Source of the DNA: Roseomonas sp.
GTDB taxonomy: Bacteria > Pseudomonadota > Alphaproteobacteria > Acetobacterales > Acetobacteraceae
Length of the DNA stretch: 64,000 bases
Assembly (NCBI GenBank): GCA_020249145.1
Contig: JADCGF010000017.1
Location: 186,001-250,000, forward strand
Direction of reading: 5' to 3'
The translations under genes were made by a program, and so were the position numbers. Every line of letters begins with the position of its first letter. Positions within the stretch are counted from its first letter, which is position 1. Below the pieces are notes generated by a model. It worked only from the letters and a program-made list of their open reading frames with translations. It made no database searches and was not told where the DNA came from. Shown one piece after another: positions 27,986 to 36,663 of this stretch.

Positions 27986-28735
27986 ATGGCGGCACGACGC
28001 ATTCTGATCACCGGCGCGGCAAGCGGCATTGGCGCGGCAGCGGCCCGCGCCTTCGCCGCACCCGGCGTGGCGCTGATGCTGCACACGCGGGAAAACCGCG
28101 AAGCCCTGGCGCGTGTGGCCGCCGCCGCGCGGGAAAAAGGCGCGCAGGTTACCGAAGCCCTCGCCGATTTCACCGAAGCCGAGGCACCGGCGCGGGTGGT
28201 TGCGGAAAGCATCGCGGCGCTTGGCGGCTTGGATGTGCTGGTGGCCAATGCCGGCTTTGCTGACCGCACGCCCATCGCGGCCCTGACCGATGCCGGCTTT
28301 GCCAAAAGCCATGAGGCCATTACCTTCAGCCTATTGCGCCTCGCCCGCGCCGCCGCACCGCATCTGGCAGCGGGCGAAGACCCGCGCCTGATCGCGGTTT
28401 CTTCCTTTGTGGCACACCTATTCCGCAATGATGTCACCACCTTCCCAGCCTCAGCCGCCGCCAAGGCAGCGGTGGAAGCACTTGTGCGCGCACTCGCCAT
28501 TGAATGGGCGCCCAAGGTCACGGTGAATGCCGTGGTGCCTGGCTATACCCGCAAAGACCCCGGCGCCCATGCCGCACTTTCCGCAGCGCAATGGGATGAA
28601 ATCACCGCGCGCATCCCGCTCCGGCGTCTGGGCACGCCAGATGATGTGGCGGCGACCATCGCCTTTCTTGCATCCCCCGGCGCGGGATACATCACCGGGC
28701 AATCCATCCATGTGAGCGGCGGGGTCGTGATGTGA
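27986..28735 (+). CDS. Short-chain dehydrogenase/reductase lacking the catalytic tyrosine
   Basis: This 249-residue Rossmann protein has the SDR cofactor motif TGAASGIG and the NAG-type motif VANAGF. The conserved serine lies in AVSSFVAH. The YxxxK site reads SAAAK (in FPASAAAKAAV), so the Tyr is replaced by Ser while the Lys is kept. The rest, including the C-terminal GYITGQSIHVSGG, is intact, so this looks like a real atypical subgroup and not a decayed gene. It overlaps the next gene by 1 nt (TGATG), implying coupled translation with the WD40-cytochrome protein. Confidence 0.86.
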   Translation: MAARRILITGAASGIGAAAARAFAAPGVALMLHTRENREALARVAAAAREKGAQVTEALADFTEAEAPARVVAESIAALGGLDVLVANAGFADRTPIAALTDAGFAKSHEAITFSLLRLARAAAPHLAAGEDPRLIAVSSFVAHLFRNDVTTFPASAAAKAAVEALVRALAIEWAPKVTVNAVVPGYTRKDPGAHAALSAAQWDEITARIPLRRLGTPDDVAATIAFLASPGAGYITGQSIHVSGGVVM

Positions 28736-29991
28736 TGCGGCGCTTCTTCTGGATGTTCTTGCTGCTTGCTGCGCCCGCAATGGCGCAGGATTTGTCGGGC
28801 CATGGAGGCCCGGTGCGCGCCGTGCTGCCCCTGCCTGATGGGCAGCACATTGTCTCGAGCAGTTTCGATCATGCGGTGATCCTCTGGGATGCCCGCGCCG
28901 GGCAGGCACGCGCCGTGGCGCGTTGGCATCGCGGCAGCGTCAATGCGCTGGCGCTTTTGCCCGATGGACGCATTGCGAGTGCTGGCGAGGGCGGGCGCAT
29001 CGCGCTTTGGGCGCCGGGGCTTGGTGCGGCGCCCACGCAAATCCTGGAAGGGCATACGGGGCAGATCGCCGCGCTGGCCGCGCGCGGAGGGTATTTGGCC
29101 TCAGCCGCCTGGGATGGTTCTGTGCGCCTTTGGAACCTTGCCGATGGCAGCGCGCAAATCCTTGAAGGCCATCGCGGCAATGTGAACGCGGTCGCCTTCC
29201 GCCCCGATGGCGCGCTGGTGAGTGCGGGGTTTGACGGCACCATCCGGCTTTGGGCGACTGATGGCAGCAATCAGATCATCGCCGAAGCCGGCCTGCCCCT
29301 GAATGCGCTGATTGCCTTGCCCGATGGCGGCCTCGCCGCCGGCGGCGTGGATGGCGTGCTGCGCCTGATCGCGCCCAATGGCGCGATGCGCGAAGTGGAA
29401 GCAGGCGCGCGGCCCATCGTGGCGCTTAGCCTTGATGGCTCAGGCGCGCGGCTGGCCGTGGCGTCCCTCGGCGGGAATGTAACGATCTGGGGCGTGGAGA
29501 CAGCGCGCCTGCTGCACACGCTGGAAGGCCCGGGATTGCCCGTGTGGTCCGTGGCCTTCGCCCCCGATGGGCGCCTGCTTTGGACCGGCGGCGCCGACCG
29601 CCAAGTGCGCCGCTGGGACGCGCTGAGCGGCCGCGCCATCGGCCCCATCGCCGCGCCCGCCACAACCGACCTGCCGCAAGGGCTTGATGCGCATGGCGCA
29701 CAAGTCTTTCGCGCCTGCAGCGCCTGCCATGCGCTCACCCCCGATGCCGGCCCCATGGCCGGGCCACATTTGCACGGTGTTTTTGGGCGCCGCATGGGGT
29801 CCCTGCCGGGCTATGCCTATTCTGACCGGCTCGCGCGCGGGGATATCATTTGGGATGCCGCGACGATTGGGGATTTGTTCACACGCGGGCCGGATGTGGT
29901 GACACCAGGGACGAAAATGCCGGTGCAGCGCGTGGATAATGCGGAAGATTTGGCCGCGCTGCTGCGGTTTTTGGAACAGGCGACAAGGTAG
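28735..29991 (+). CDS. WD40-repeat protein fused to a class I cytochrome c domain
   Basis: This 418-residue exported protein has a signal peptide (residues 1-18, ending AMAQ). A beta-propeller of WD40-like repeats follows, with repeated LxGHxGxVxAVxxxPDGxxLxSxSxDxxxxLW patterns up to about residue 305. The C-terminal 100 residues are a cytochrome c with CSACH at 328-332 and a methionine ligand in GTKMP, as in cytochrome c2 types. It is probably a periplasmic electron carrier with a protein-docking module. The start overlaps the SDR stop. The redox partner is unknown. Confidence 0.9.
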   Translation: MRRFFWMFLLLAAPAMAQDLSGHGGPVRAVLPLPDGQHIVSSSFDHAVILWDARAGQARAVARWHRGSVNALALLPDGRIASAGEGGRIALWAPGLGAAPTQILEGHTGQIAALAARGGYLASAAWDGSVRLWNLADGSAQILEGHRGNVNAVAFRPDGALVSAGFDGTIRLWATDGSNQIIAEAGLPLNALIALPDGGLAAGGVDGVLRLIAPNGAMREVEAGARPIVALSLDGSGARLAVASLGGNVTIWGVETARLLHTLEGPGLPVWSVAFAPDGRLLWTGGADRQVRRWDALSGRAIGPIAAPATTDLPQGLDAHGAQVFRACSACHALTPDAGPMAGPHLHGVFGRRMGSLPGYAYSDRLARGDIIWDAATIGDLFTRGPDVVTPGTKMPVQRVDNAEDLAALLRFLEQATR

Positions 29992-29996
29992 AAACC

Positions 29997-30011
29997 GTGG
30001 GCTCGGCCCAC
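29997..30011. terminator. Small hairpin between convergent genes
   Basis: GTGGGC-TCG-GCCCAC forms a perfect 6-bp stem in the 36-nt gap between the WD40-cytochrome gene and the hydrolase at 30028. It lacks a T-run, so its role in termination is only suggested by position. Confidence 0.3.
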
Positions 30012-30027
30012 AGCCCCCCGCCAGGAC

Positions 30028-30828
30028 TCAGCCCGCCCAAAACCTCAACACCGCCGCGTTGAAATCGGCGGGATTATCCGCCTGCACACTATGCGCAGCG
30101 CGCGCAATCGTCACACGTTGCGCATTCGGCATCACACCTTCCAAAGCATCCAGAATGCGCCCGAATTGCGGTTGCGATTGATCACCCCCCACCAGCAGCG
30201 TGCGCACCGCAATCCCCGCTGCCTCCGCCCGCGTATAGGGTTTGCGCTGTTCCTTGATCTGCCCAAGCAACGTCGTGGCATTATCGCGATTGACGGTCTT
30301 GCGCGCCTCAGATCGCTTCGCCCAGGCACCAGGGCCGCCCGTGTGTTCGGCAACAACCGTCAGGCCTTCTTCAATCTTGCCTTCCGCAATCAATGCCGCA
30401 GCGCGCGCAAAGGCCGATGCCTGATTACCCGCCGGCGGCGCACCGCCAAGGCTCTCATCCAACTCACCACCTGGTTCCAGCAACACGACAGATGCCAGCA
30501 ATTCCGGATGATGCTGCGCCACACGAAAGGCGATATGCCCACCGCGCGAATGGCCAATCAAATGCACGCGGCCCTTGCCAAGCCCACGAATGAAGCCCGC
30601 CACATCCGCCATATGGCGCGCAATGGTGAAATCCCCATCCTCGCGCCACTTATCCGGCCAGCAATGGCGCAGGCTGATCGAAACCGCGTGATATTGCGCG
30701 CCAAAAGCTTCCATCTGCCCCGCGAAGGAACGCTGATCGCCCAAAGTGCCATGCACCATCACCACAGGCGTGCCGCTGCCCGCTTCGGCATAGGCAATCG
30801 GATAACCATCAACGGTCATTGTCGGCAT
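30028..30828 (-). CDS. Alpha/beta hydrolase
   Basis: This 266-residue cytoplasmic protein has the alpha/beta-hydrolase motif VVMVHGTLGD at the oxyanion side and the nucleophile elbow GHSRGG. The acid is probably Asp in VGGDQSQPQ and the base His in ARAAHSVQ. It lies 10 nt after pdxJ on the same strand and is probably the last gene of that operon. A direct link to vitamin B6 synthesis is not evident. It could be an esterase or haloalkane/epoxide-type hydrolase. Confidence 0.87.
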   Translation of the reverse strand: MPTMTVDGYPIAYAEAGSGTPVVMVHGTLGDQRSFAGQMEAFGAQYHAVSISLRHCWPDKWREDGDFTIARHMADVAGFIRGLGKGRVHLIGHSRGGHIAFRVAQHHPELLASVVLLEPGGELDESLGGAPPAGNQASAFARAAALIAEGKIEEGLTVVAEHTGGPGAWAKRSEARKTVNRDNATTLLGQIKEQRKPYTRAEAAGIAVRTLLVGGDQSQPQFGRILDALEGVMPNAQRVTIARAAHSVQADNPADFNAAVLRFWAG

Positions 30829-30838
30829 TACACCCTCC

Positions 30839-31570
30839 TCAAGCGCCGCGCGCGGCGGCGATCAACGCCTTGAAACGACGCACCACCGCGGGCAGCCCTT
30901 CAAAAACGCTTTGTGAAATCAGGAAATGCCCGATGGAGATTTCCGTCACCTCCGCCATCCGGGCGATATCGGTCACGGTTTCATAAGTCAGCCCATGCCC
31001 GGCATGGCAGAGCAAGCCGGCCCGCCGCGCCGCTGCAACACCCGCTTGCAAGCGCACAAAATGCGCAGGCCGATCCGCCACCGGCCCTTCGGCATAAGTG
31101 CCCGTGTGCAATTCTATCGCCAGCGCACCAATCGCCGCTGCGGCTTCAATCTGCCCCGCATCGGCTTCGATGAAGATCGAAACGCGTACATCGGCCGCGC
31201 GCAGCCGCGCCACGGCTTCGCGCAAAAACGGCTCGGCGCGCAGCACATCAAGCCCGCCTTCCGTTGTTAGCTCCGCACGTTTTTCCGGCACAATGCAGCA
31301 ATAGGGCGGGCGGATGCGTTCCGCGAAAGCCACCATTTCCTCGGTCGCCGCCATTTCGAAATTCATGGGGGCCGCGATCTCGGCGCGGATACGCTCCACA
31401 TCACGGTCCTTGATGTGGCGGCGGTCTTCACGCAGATGCACCGTAATCCCATCCGCCCCCGCTTCAATCGCAATGCGCGATGCCTCGACCGGGCAGGGAT
31501 GCGTGCCGCCGCGCGCATTGCGCAGTGTCGCCACATGATCAACATTCACCGATAGATCGAGATGCTTCAC
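30839..31570 (-). CDS. pdxJ: Pyridoxine 5'-phosphate synthase
   Basis: This 243-residue TIM-barrel enzyme joins 1-deoxyxylulose-5-phosphate and 3-amino-2-oxopropyl phosphate to give pyridoxine 5'-phosphate. The start [17 protein letters not shown] is diagnostic, as are HLREDRRHI and the C-terminal GHGLTYE and SIGHFLIS. Length and motifs are complete. It overlaps the upstream pdxA by 4 nt, and the two catalyse adjacent steps. Confidence 0.97.
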   Translation of the reverse strand: MKHLDLSVNVDHVATLRNARGGTHPCPVEASRIAIEAGADGITVHLREDRRHIKDRDVERIRAEIAAPMNFEMAATEEMVAFAERIRPPYCCIVPEKRAELTTEGGLDVLRAEPFLREAVARLRAADVRVSIFIEADAGQIEAAAAIGALAIELHTGTYAEGPVADRPAHFVRLQAGVAAARRAGLLCHAGHGLTYETVTDIARMAEVTEISIGHFLISQSVFEGLPAVVRRFKALIAAARGA

Positions 31571-32538
31571 GCCAAACCTCTCTTTGCAGCCAACTCACCG
31601 GCAAGCCTGATGGCCGCGATCAGCGAAGCGGGATCAGCCAGGCCCTTGCCGGCAATATCCAAAGCCGTGCCGTGATCAGGGCTGGTGCGAATGATTGAAA
31701 GCCCGAGCGTCACATTGACGCCGCCCGCCATATCAATCGTCTTGATCGGGATCAGCGCCTGGTCATGGTAATGGCAAATCGCCACGTCATAGCCAGGCCG
31801 CGCGAGTGCGGTGAACATGGTATCGGGCGGCATGGGGCCGCGCGCATCAATACCCTCAGCGCGTAGTGCCGCGATGGCAGGGGCGATGATGTCAATCTCC
31901 TCCCGCCCCATGGTGCCGGCTTCCCCGGCATGAGGGTTCAAGCCCGCAATCGCCAAGCGCGGCGCGGCAATGCCGAAATCGCGCTTGAGCGCGGCGGCCA
32001 CGATGCGGGTGGTCTCCATAATCAGCGCTGGGTTTAGCCGCGCAATCGCCTTGGCCAGCGCTTCATGCACCGTCACCGGCACGACGCGCAGTTCCGGACA
32101 AGCCAGCATCATCACGGGCGGCGCGCCCAGGCCGGCCAATTCGCCGAGAAATTCCGTATGGCCCGGATGTGGAAAGCCCGCCGCGGTCAAGCTTGCCTTC
32201 TGGATGGGGTTGGTCACCACGCCCGCCGCACGGCCTGATTTCGCGAAAGCGACCGCTTCCTCAATGGCCGCAATCACAGCGCTTGCATGGGCTGTGTTTG
32301 GCTTGCCGGGCACCACAGGTGTGGCCAAAGGCCGATGCAGGATGGGCAGGGCCTCTGCGAAGACCGCGCTTGCTTCTTCTGGTCCGCTGATCCGCGCCAC
32401 CGGCACGCCGAAATCGCGCCCGGCATCATCAATCAGCGCAAAGCACGGCCCGCTGGCCCGCAAGGCGCGCCAGGCGCCGGCGGTGATTTCCGCGCCGATC
32501 CCGGCGGGCTCACCCATGGTCAGGATCAGCGGCTTCAT
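31567..32538 (-). CDS. pdxA: 4-hydroxythreonine-4-phosphate dehydrogenase
   Basis: This 323-residue metal-dependent dehydrogenase supplies the amino-ketone substrate of PdxJ. The motif [11 protein letters not shown] at residues 6-16 and the metal-binding [11 protein letters not shown] and GLNPHAGE segments identify it. The C-terminal [12 protein letters not shown] is also typical. The pdxJ start overlaps its stop by 4 nt. A small ACT-domain gene lies 15 nt upstream. Confidence 0.97.
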   Translation of the reverse strand: MKPLILTMGEPAGIGAEITAGAWRALRASGPCFALIDDAGRDFGVPVARISGPEEASAVFAEALPILHRPLATPVVPGKPNTAHASAVIAAIEEAVAFAKSGRAAGVVTNPIQKASLTAAGFPHPGHTEFLGELAGLGAPPVMMLACPELRVVPVTVHEALAKAIARLNPALIMETTRIVAAALKRDFGIAAPRLAIAGLNPHAGEAGTMGREEIDIIAPAIAALRAEGIDARGPMPPDTMFTALARPGYDVAICHYHDQALIPIKTIDMAGGVNVTLGLSIIRTSPDHGTALDIAGKGLADPASLIAAIRLAGELAAKRGLA

Positions 32539-32553
32539 AGGGTGGTTCTAGCC

Positions 32554-32826
32554 CTATGCTCGGCGTGTGGCGAGGCTTTCCCCAGGCGTCACCACCACAC
32601 GGCTGACACCAATCACCTGCCCCAGATTGCCCGCGATCAGCGCTGCCATGCCGGGTTCAAGATCCTGGCAGGTGATAGTGATTTCCATCTCCTCAACCCC
32701 TTGGCGGGATTGGAAAAAATCGGGCGTCACATCGCGCTTGGCGAAGGGCTGCAACAAGCGCGGCAGCAGGCCGGGGCTGGGTTCGGCGCGCAGATCAAAG
32801 CGCGTGGGCAAAGGGGCTGAAAGCAT
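32554..32826 (-). CDS. Small ACT-like domain protein
   Basis: This 90-residue protein resembles a single ACT domain: RFDLRAEPSPGLLPRLLQPFAKRD gives the first strand and helix, and VIGVSRVVV the last strand. Such small proteins occur as regulatory subunits of acetolactate synthase (IlvM-like) or alone. No amino-acid biosynthesis gene adjoins it. It is the first gene before pdxA-pdxJ, separated by 15 nt, and may be co-transcribed. The ligand is unknown. Confidence 0.68.
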   Translation of the reverse strand: MLSAPLPTRFDLRAEPSPGLLPRLLQPFAKRDVTPDFFQSRQGVEEMEITITCQDLEPGMAALIAGNLGQVIGVSRVVVTPGESLATRRA

Positions 32827-33194
32827 GGGTCAAATCCGGTTCAGGGTGGCTGGGCAATGCGCTGGCGGCCAACCGGCAAGCGCGCAGGAACCAAGCCCGG
32901 CGCCTCAGGCGGCCGCGGCGGTAATTCGGAGAAAAAGCGCCTTCAGAACCATAGGACGTCTTTAGCATATCCCGCGACCAAGGCAAAAAATACGGCGCGG
33001 TTGGGGGGCTCCGCGCCGTCAGAGTCTCACGTCTAAGGAGGAGAAGCTATCAAACGGGGCGGAAAATCGCGCCGCCCACCCGATTCTTGTGGCGCGAAAA
33101 TGCCAAGCCGCTATTGATCTGGCGCAAATACCGTGACCAGACCGGCTGCCATCGGGCAGCAAGCCCGTCACCAGCAAATGAGGAGAGAGATTTC
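32827..33194. other. 368-nt divergent intergenic region with a strong hairpin
   Basis: This spacer separates the ACT-like gene (minus) from phbB (plus). It holds a perfect 9-bp stem ACGGCGCGG/CCGCGCCGT with a 10-nt G-rich loop at 32992-33019. An AAGGAGGAG sequence follows at about 33035-33043 with no start codon at the proper distance. I found no convincing small gene. The hairpin could be a leader structure for phbB or a remnant of a short RNA. Confidence 0.5.
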
Positions 33195-33917
33195 ATGGCG
33201 CGTGTTGCACTTGTCACTGGGGGCCAAAGAGGCATTGGCGCCGCGATCAGCGAAGGGCTGCAAGCGGCGGGCCGGACCGTGGTTGCTTCCTATGCCGGCA
33301 ATGATGCCGCGGCGAAGGCGTTTACCGATCGCACCGGCATCCCCTGCTTTAAATTCGATGTCGCTGATTACGCGCAATGCGCGGATGCGATTGCGAAAAT
33401 CGAAGCCGAAGTGGGGCCGATTGACATTCTGGTGAACAATGCCGGCATCACGCGCGATGCCACCATGCGCAAGCTGAACCGCGACATGTGGGATGCGGTG
33501 ATAGATACAAACCTCGGTTCCTGCTACAATCTTTGCAAGCTGGTCTGGGAAGGCATGAATGCGCGCAAGTTTGGCCGCATCGTGAATATCGGTTCCGTGA
33601 ATGGTCAGGCCGGGCAATATGGCCAGGTGAATTACGCCGCCGCGAAATCGGGCATTCATGGCTTCACCAAGGCGCTGGCGCAGGAAGGGGCGAAGCTTGG
33701 CATTACCGTGAATGCCGTCGCCCCCGGTTATGTGGATACCGAAATGGTGCGCGCCGTGCCGCCCGATGTGCTGGAAAAGATCATTGCGCGCATCCCGCGC
33801 GGACGCCTCGGCAAGGCCGAGGATATCGCGCGCGGCGTGGTCTTCCTGACCGCTGAGGATGCGGATTTCATCACCGGGTCCACGCTGTCCATCAATGGCG
33901 GGCAGCATATGTACTGA
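33195..33917 (+). CDS. phbB: Acetoacetyl-CoA reductase
   Basis: This 240-residue SDR enzyme reduces acetoacetyl-CoA to (R)-3-hydroxybutyryl-CoA for polyhydroxybutyrate. It has TGGQRGIG, VNNAGITRD, the catalytic Ser and Tyr-x3-Lys (NYAAAK), and the characteristic C-terminus NGGQHMY of PhbB/PhaB. I chose the ATG at 33195 behind AGGAGAGA; an open frame extends upstream but has no site. No phaA or phaC is in the window. Confidence 0.92.
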   Translation: MARVALVTGGQRGIGAAISEGLQAAGRTVVASYAGNDAAAKAFTDRTGIPCFKFDVADYAQCADAIAKIEAEVGPIDILVNNAGITRDATMRKLNRDMWDAVIDTNLGSCYNLCKLVWEGMNARKFGRIVNIGSVNGQAGQYGQVNYAAAKSGIHGFTKALAQEGAKLGITVNAVAPGYVDTEMVRAVPPDVLEKIIARIPRGRLGKAEDIARGVVFLTAEDADFITGSTLSINGGQHMY

Positions 33918-33998
33918 TGCCGTGGGGGGCGCATTCTTGCCTCCTGGCATAAGCGGAGCGCCGTGGCATTCTAGTCCCCTCAGAACGGGGGAAACGCC

Positions 33999-34640
33999 AT
34001 GGCCTACGCCATACTCGCTTTCGATGGTGCCGATAAAACCCGCCGCGCCGCGGCGATGGACCGCCACAGGGCGGTGATCAGCCGCTGGGCTGAGGATGGG
34101 CGGATGCCCTTCGGTACGCCGCTTTTCACCGCCGCATGGGTGCCTTCCGGGTCACTGATGATCCTCGACGTGCCGGATATGGCCGGCGTTCAGGCTTATC
34201 TCTCGGAAGAACCCTTTTCGGTGGAAGGCGTCTGGGGGGATATCCGCATCCTGCCCTTTCGCATCGCCACGCTACCCTATCAGCGCCTGCCTAAACCTGG
34301 CGATCCGGTGACTTCCACCCGCACCCATACCGTCGCCATCGCCTATGATGGCACGGATGCCGAAGCCCCCGCCCGCCGGCAGGCCGCGCGGGAGGCACAT
34401 ATCGCGCGCATGCAGCCCATGGCAGCGGATGGCACGCTGGCGGTTGGTGGCGCCATTCTGGATGAGGCTGGCCAGCGCATGATCGGTTCCATCACCGTCA
34501 CGCGCCATGCAAGTGATGAAGCCGCCCGCGCATGGATGGCCGAAGACCCCTATGTGACGGGCCGCGTTTGGCAGGACATCACGCTGCATGCCACACGCTT
34601 GGCAGCGCTGCCCTATCGGCCCTTGCCCGGAGGTGTCTGA
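33999..34640 (+). CDS. Duplicated YCII-domain protein
   Basis: This 213-residue protein contains two YCII-like (dimeric alpha/beta barrel) halves, each beginning with an AYAILAF or AIAYDGT strand and containing an AxMxxHRAxIxx helix. YCII domains are small ligand-binding or enzyme folds, often with His and Asp in the active site; the function here is unknown. The two halves give a pseudo-dimer in one chain. The stop overlaps the next start by 1 nt (TGATG), so it is coupled to the AhpD-like gene. Confidence 0.75.
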   Translation: MAYAILAFDGADKTRRAAAMDRHRAVISRWAEDGRMPFGTPLFTAAWVPSGSLMILDVPDMAGVQAYLSEEPFSVEGVWGDIRILPFRIATLPYQRLPKPGDPVTSTRTHTVAIAYDGTDAEAPARRQAAREAHIARMQPMAADGTLAVGGAILDEAGQRMIGSITVTRHASDEAARAWMAEDPYVTGRVWQDITLHATRLAALPYRPLPGGV

Positions 34641-35020
34641 TGGCGCTGGTTGAATACGCCGATGCCGTGCCCGAGGTACGCGCGGTGTTTGATGACATCA
34701 AAGCCATGCGCGGTGTGGCTGATGTCAATAATTTCTGGAAGGCGCTGGCGGCGCATCCCCCCACGCTGAAGCGCACCTGGGAAAGCCTGAAGCTGGTCAT
34801 GGCGCCAGGCGCGCTCGACCCACTCACCAAGGAAATGTTGTATCTCGCGGCCTCAGCGGCAGCGGGTTGTGCTTATTGCACCGCATCCCATACGGCGGCT
34901 GCCAAAGCCAAGGGCATGACAGACGCCATGCATGGCGAATTGCTGGCCGTGCTTGGCATGGCGGCGGAAACAAACCGTCTGGCCGAAGCCTTGCGCGTGC
35001 CGATAGATCCGGGGCTGTAA
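34640..35020 (+). CDS. Carboxymuconolactone decarboxylase/AhpD-family protein
   Basis: This 126-residue protein has the CMD fold with the AhpD-type redox motif GCAYCTASH (Cys-x2-Cys followed by His). Such proteins often act as alkylhydroperoxidase D-like reductases. The N-terminal half is helical, as expected. It is translationally coupled to the YCII protein and is followed by a strong hairpin terminator. A role in peroxide or aldehyde detoxification is plausible but unproven. Confidence 0.85.
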   Translation: MALVEYADAVPEVRAVFDDIKAMRGVADVNNFWKALAAHPPTLKRTWESLKLVMAPGALDPLTKEMLYLAASAAAGCAYCTASHTAAAKAKGMTDAMHGELLAVLGMAAETNRLAEALRVPIDPGL

Positions 35021-35030
35021 AGCCCAATAA

Positions 35031-35060
35031 AAAACCCCGAGGGTCGCCCCTCGGGGTTTT
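35031..35060. terminator. Bidirectional intrinsic terminator
   Basis: AAAACCCCGAGG pairs perfectly with CCTCGGGGTTTT around a 6-nt loop. It has a T-run on one strand and an A-run (T on the other strand) on the opposite side. It lies between the AhpD-like gene and the convergent BAX-inhibitor-1 gene and should end transcription from both. Confidence 0.9.
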
Positions 35061-35083
35061 CGCTTATTCAGGTAAGGACCTGA

Positions 35084-35866
35084 TCAATCGTTGTTGCGCT
35101 GACCCATGAAGGAAAGCAGCAGCTGGAACAGGTTGACGAAGTTCAGATAGAGCGCGAGCGCATCCAACACGCTACGCTTGCCCGCTTCATCCGTGCCTTC
35201 CGCATAAGCGAATTGCACGTAATCCGCCTTGATGCGCTGCGTGTCATAAGCCGTGAGGCCAACGAACACGACCACACCGATCACGCTGATCGCAAAGGCA
35301 AGCGCCGGGGAGGCCAGGAAGATATTGACCAGCCCCGCAATCAGAATGCCGATCAGGCCCATGATCATGAAGCTGCCAAAGCGCGTCAGATCCGCCTTCG
35401 TCGTGTAGCCGTAAAGGCTGACGGCCGCGAACATGGACGCGGTGATGAAGAAGGTGCTGGCGATGGACTGGCCCGTGTAGCGCAGGAAGATGTTCGACAG
35501 GCTTGCCCCCATACAGGCGGCGAAAAGCCAGAACAGCGCCTGCGTCGCGGGGCGCGAGAGCTTATTGATGCCAAAGGACAGCACCAGGATGAAGGCGAGC
35601 GGCGAGAGCATCGCGGCCCAGCCAAGGATGGTCGGCGAGACAATGCGCGCGCCATTGGCAGCACGGGTCACGGACCAGAACATCTGCTGCAACTCAGGCG
35701 AGGACGCGATCACATAAGCAACAATGCCGGTGACCAGCAGGCCGGACGCCATCCAATTATAGACGCGGAGCATATATGCCCGCAGCCCGGCATCAATCGC
35801 GGCCGCATCGGCTGCGACAGGGCGACCCCAGCCGGTGTTCAAACGCGTGTCGGGACCAAAGGCCAT
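35084..35866 (-). CDS. BAX inhibitor-1/YccA-family membrane protein
   Basis: This 260-residue protein has about seven transmembrane helices and the family's Asp-containing C-terminal segment (FVGLTAYDTQRIKADY). Related bacterial BsYetJ conducts calcium in a pH-dependent way. The start ATG at 35866 is behind an ACAGGAG site. The C-terminus LLSFMGQRNND is typical. It is a single-gene unit between the bidirectional terminator and the lipoprotein gene. Confidence 0.93.
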   Translation of the reverse strand: MAFGPDTRLNTGWGRPVAADAAAIDAGLRAYMLRVYNWMASGLLVTGIVAYVIASSPELQQMFWSVTRAANGARIVSPTILGWAAMLSPLAFILVLSFGINKLSRPATQALFWLFAACMGASLSNIFLRYTGQSIASTFFITASMFAAVSLYGYTTKADLTRFGSFMIMGLIGILIAGLVNIFLASPALAFAISVIGVVVFVGLTAYDTQRIKADYVQFAYAEGTDEAGKRSVLDALALYLNFVNLFQLLLSFMGQRNND

Positions 35867-35946
35867 GACGACAAAAACTCCTGTTCATGGGGAGGATTCC
35901 CCGTCGAGAGATAATATGGATATTTCGTAATCCAGATCAATAGGGG

Positions 35947-35977
35947 GGGCGCCCGCCGGTCAAACTAGCGGGCGCCC
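35947..35977 (-). terminator. Strong GC-rich hairpin after the lipoprotein gene
   Basis: GGGCGCCCGC (35947-35956) and GCGGGCGCCC (35968-35977) pair perfectly over 10 bp with an 11-nt loop, starting 9 nt past the stop of the lipoprotein gene. On the minus strand it is followed by C-rich sequence and not a T-run, so rho-independent termination is uncertain. Confidence 0.45.
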
Positions 35978-35985
35978 TGGCCCGA

Positions 35986-36576
35986 TCAACGCTCTGGCCG
36001 CTCCACGCGAATGGCGACAGCTTCGGCAATGGCGACATCCACCCGGTCACCAACGCTTAGGGTCTTCAGAAATTCGCGCAGTTCAGGGGCGCGGACAGCC
36101 ACCGTGCGCTCCACACGGGACGGGCCGACGAAGCTTACGGTGTTATTGGCGGCGTCCACGGCGGTGATGCGCACCTGGGCGCGGGTTGCGGCGGCGACGC
36201 CGGCGGCGGGGCGGGCACCAGGTTCAGCGCGGGCAGCGCCCAGCACGGTTTCAGGTTCCATCCGGCTGCCGCGGGGCGCCATGCGGACCGCGACGGCTTC
36301 TTCATAATGCAGCCGCACGCGGTCGCCACGGCGGATCTGGTCGAAATTGCGGACCTCCGGACCAAGCTGCAGGGTTTGCGGCTTGTTATCCGGGCCGCGC
36401 ACCACAATGGTCCGGGTGCGGGCATCCACCCGGTCCACCGCCGCCACCATTTCGCGCGTGGTGGAGGCAACCACCGGCGGTTCGGGGGTGGGCGTGGCGC
36501 AGCCGATCAGCGCCAAAAGCGGTAGGGCAAGAATGGCGCCGTGGCGCAGGCGCTTGGCGAGGCTTGTGAACATCAT
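35986..36576 (-). CDS. Lipoprotein of unknown function
   Basis: This 196-residue protein has a lipoprotein signal ending in the lipobox LIGC, with the acylated cysteine at about residue 26. I chose the ATG at 36576 behind GGAAGGAAAG. The mature part has two similar beta-rich modules: VDRVDARTRTIVVRG, and later VDAANNTVSFVGPSRV. Each is followed by a GDRV-containing and EAVAIRV/EAVAVRM-containing strand. This suggests an internal duplication of an OB- or SH3-like fold. No close named family is recognised. Confidence 0.75.
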   Translation of the reverse strand: MMFTSLAKRLRHGAILALPLLALIGCATPTPEPPVVASTTREMVAAVDRVDARTRTIVVRGPDNKPQTLQLGPEVRNFDQIRRGDRVRLHYEEAVAVRMAPRGSRMEPETVLGAARAEPGARPAAGVAAATRAQVRITAVDAANNTVSFVGPSRVERTVAVRAPELREFLKTLSVGDRVDVAIAEAVAIRVERPER

Positions 36577-36663
36577 TTGGCTTTCCTTCCTCTCGGCCAA
36601 TTGTCAAAGGCCGTGAATTAACAATCTCTCCATAAACCAAAGACGCTCGGCGGGCTACTGCTT

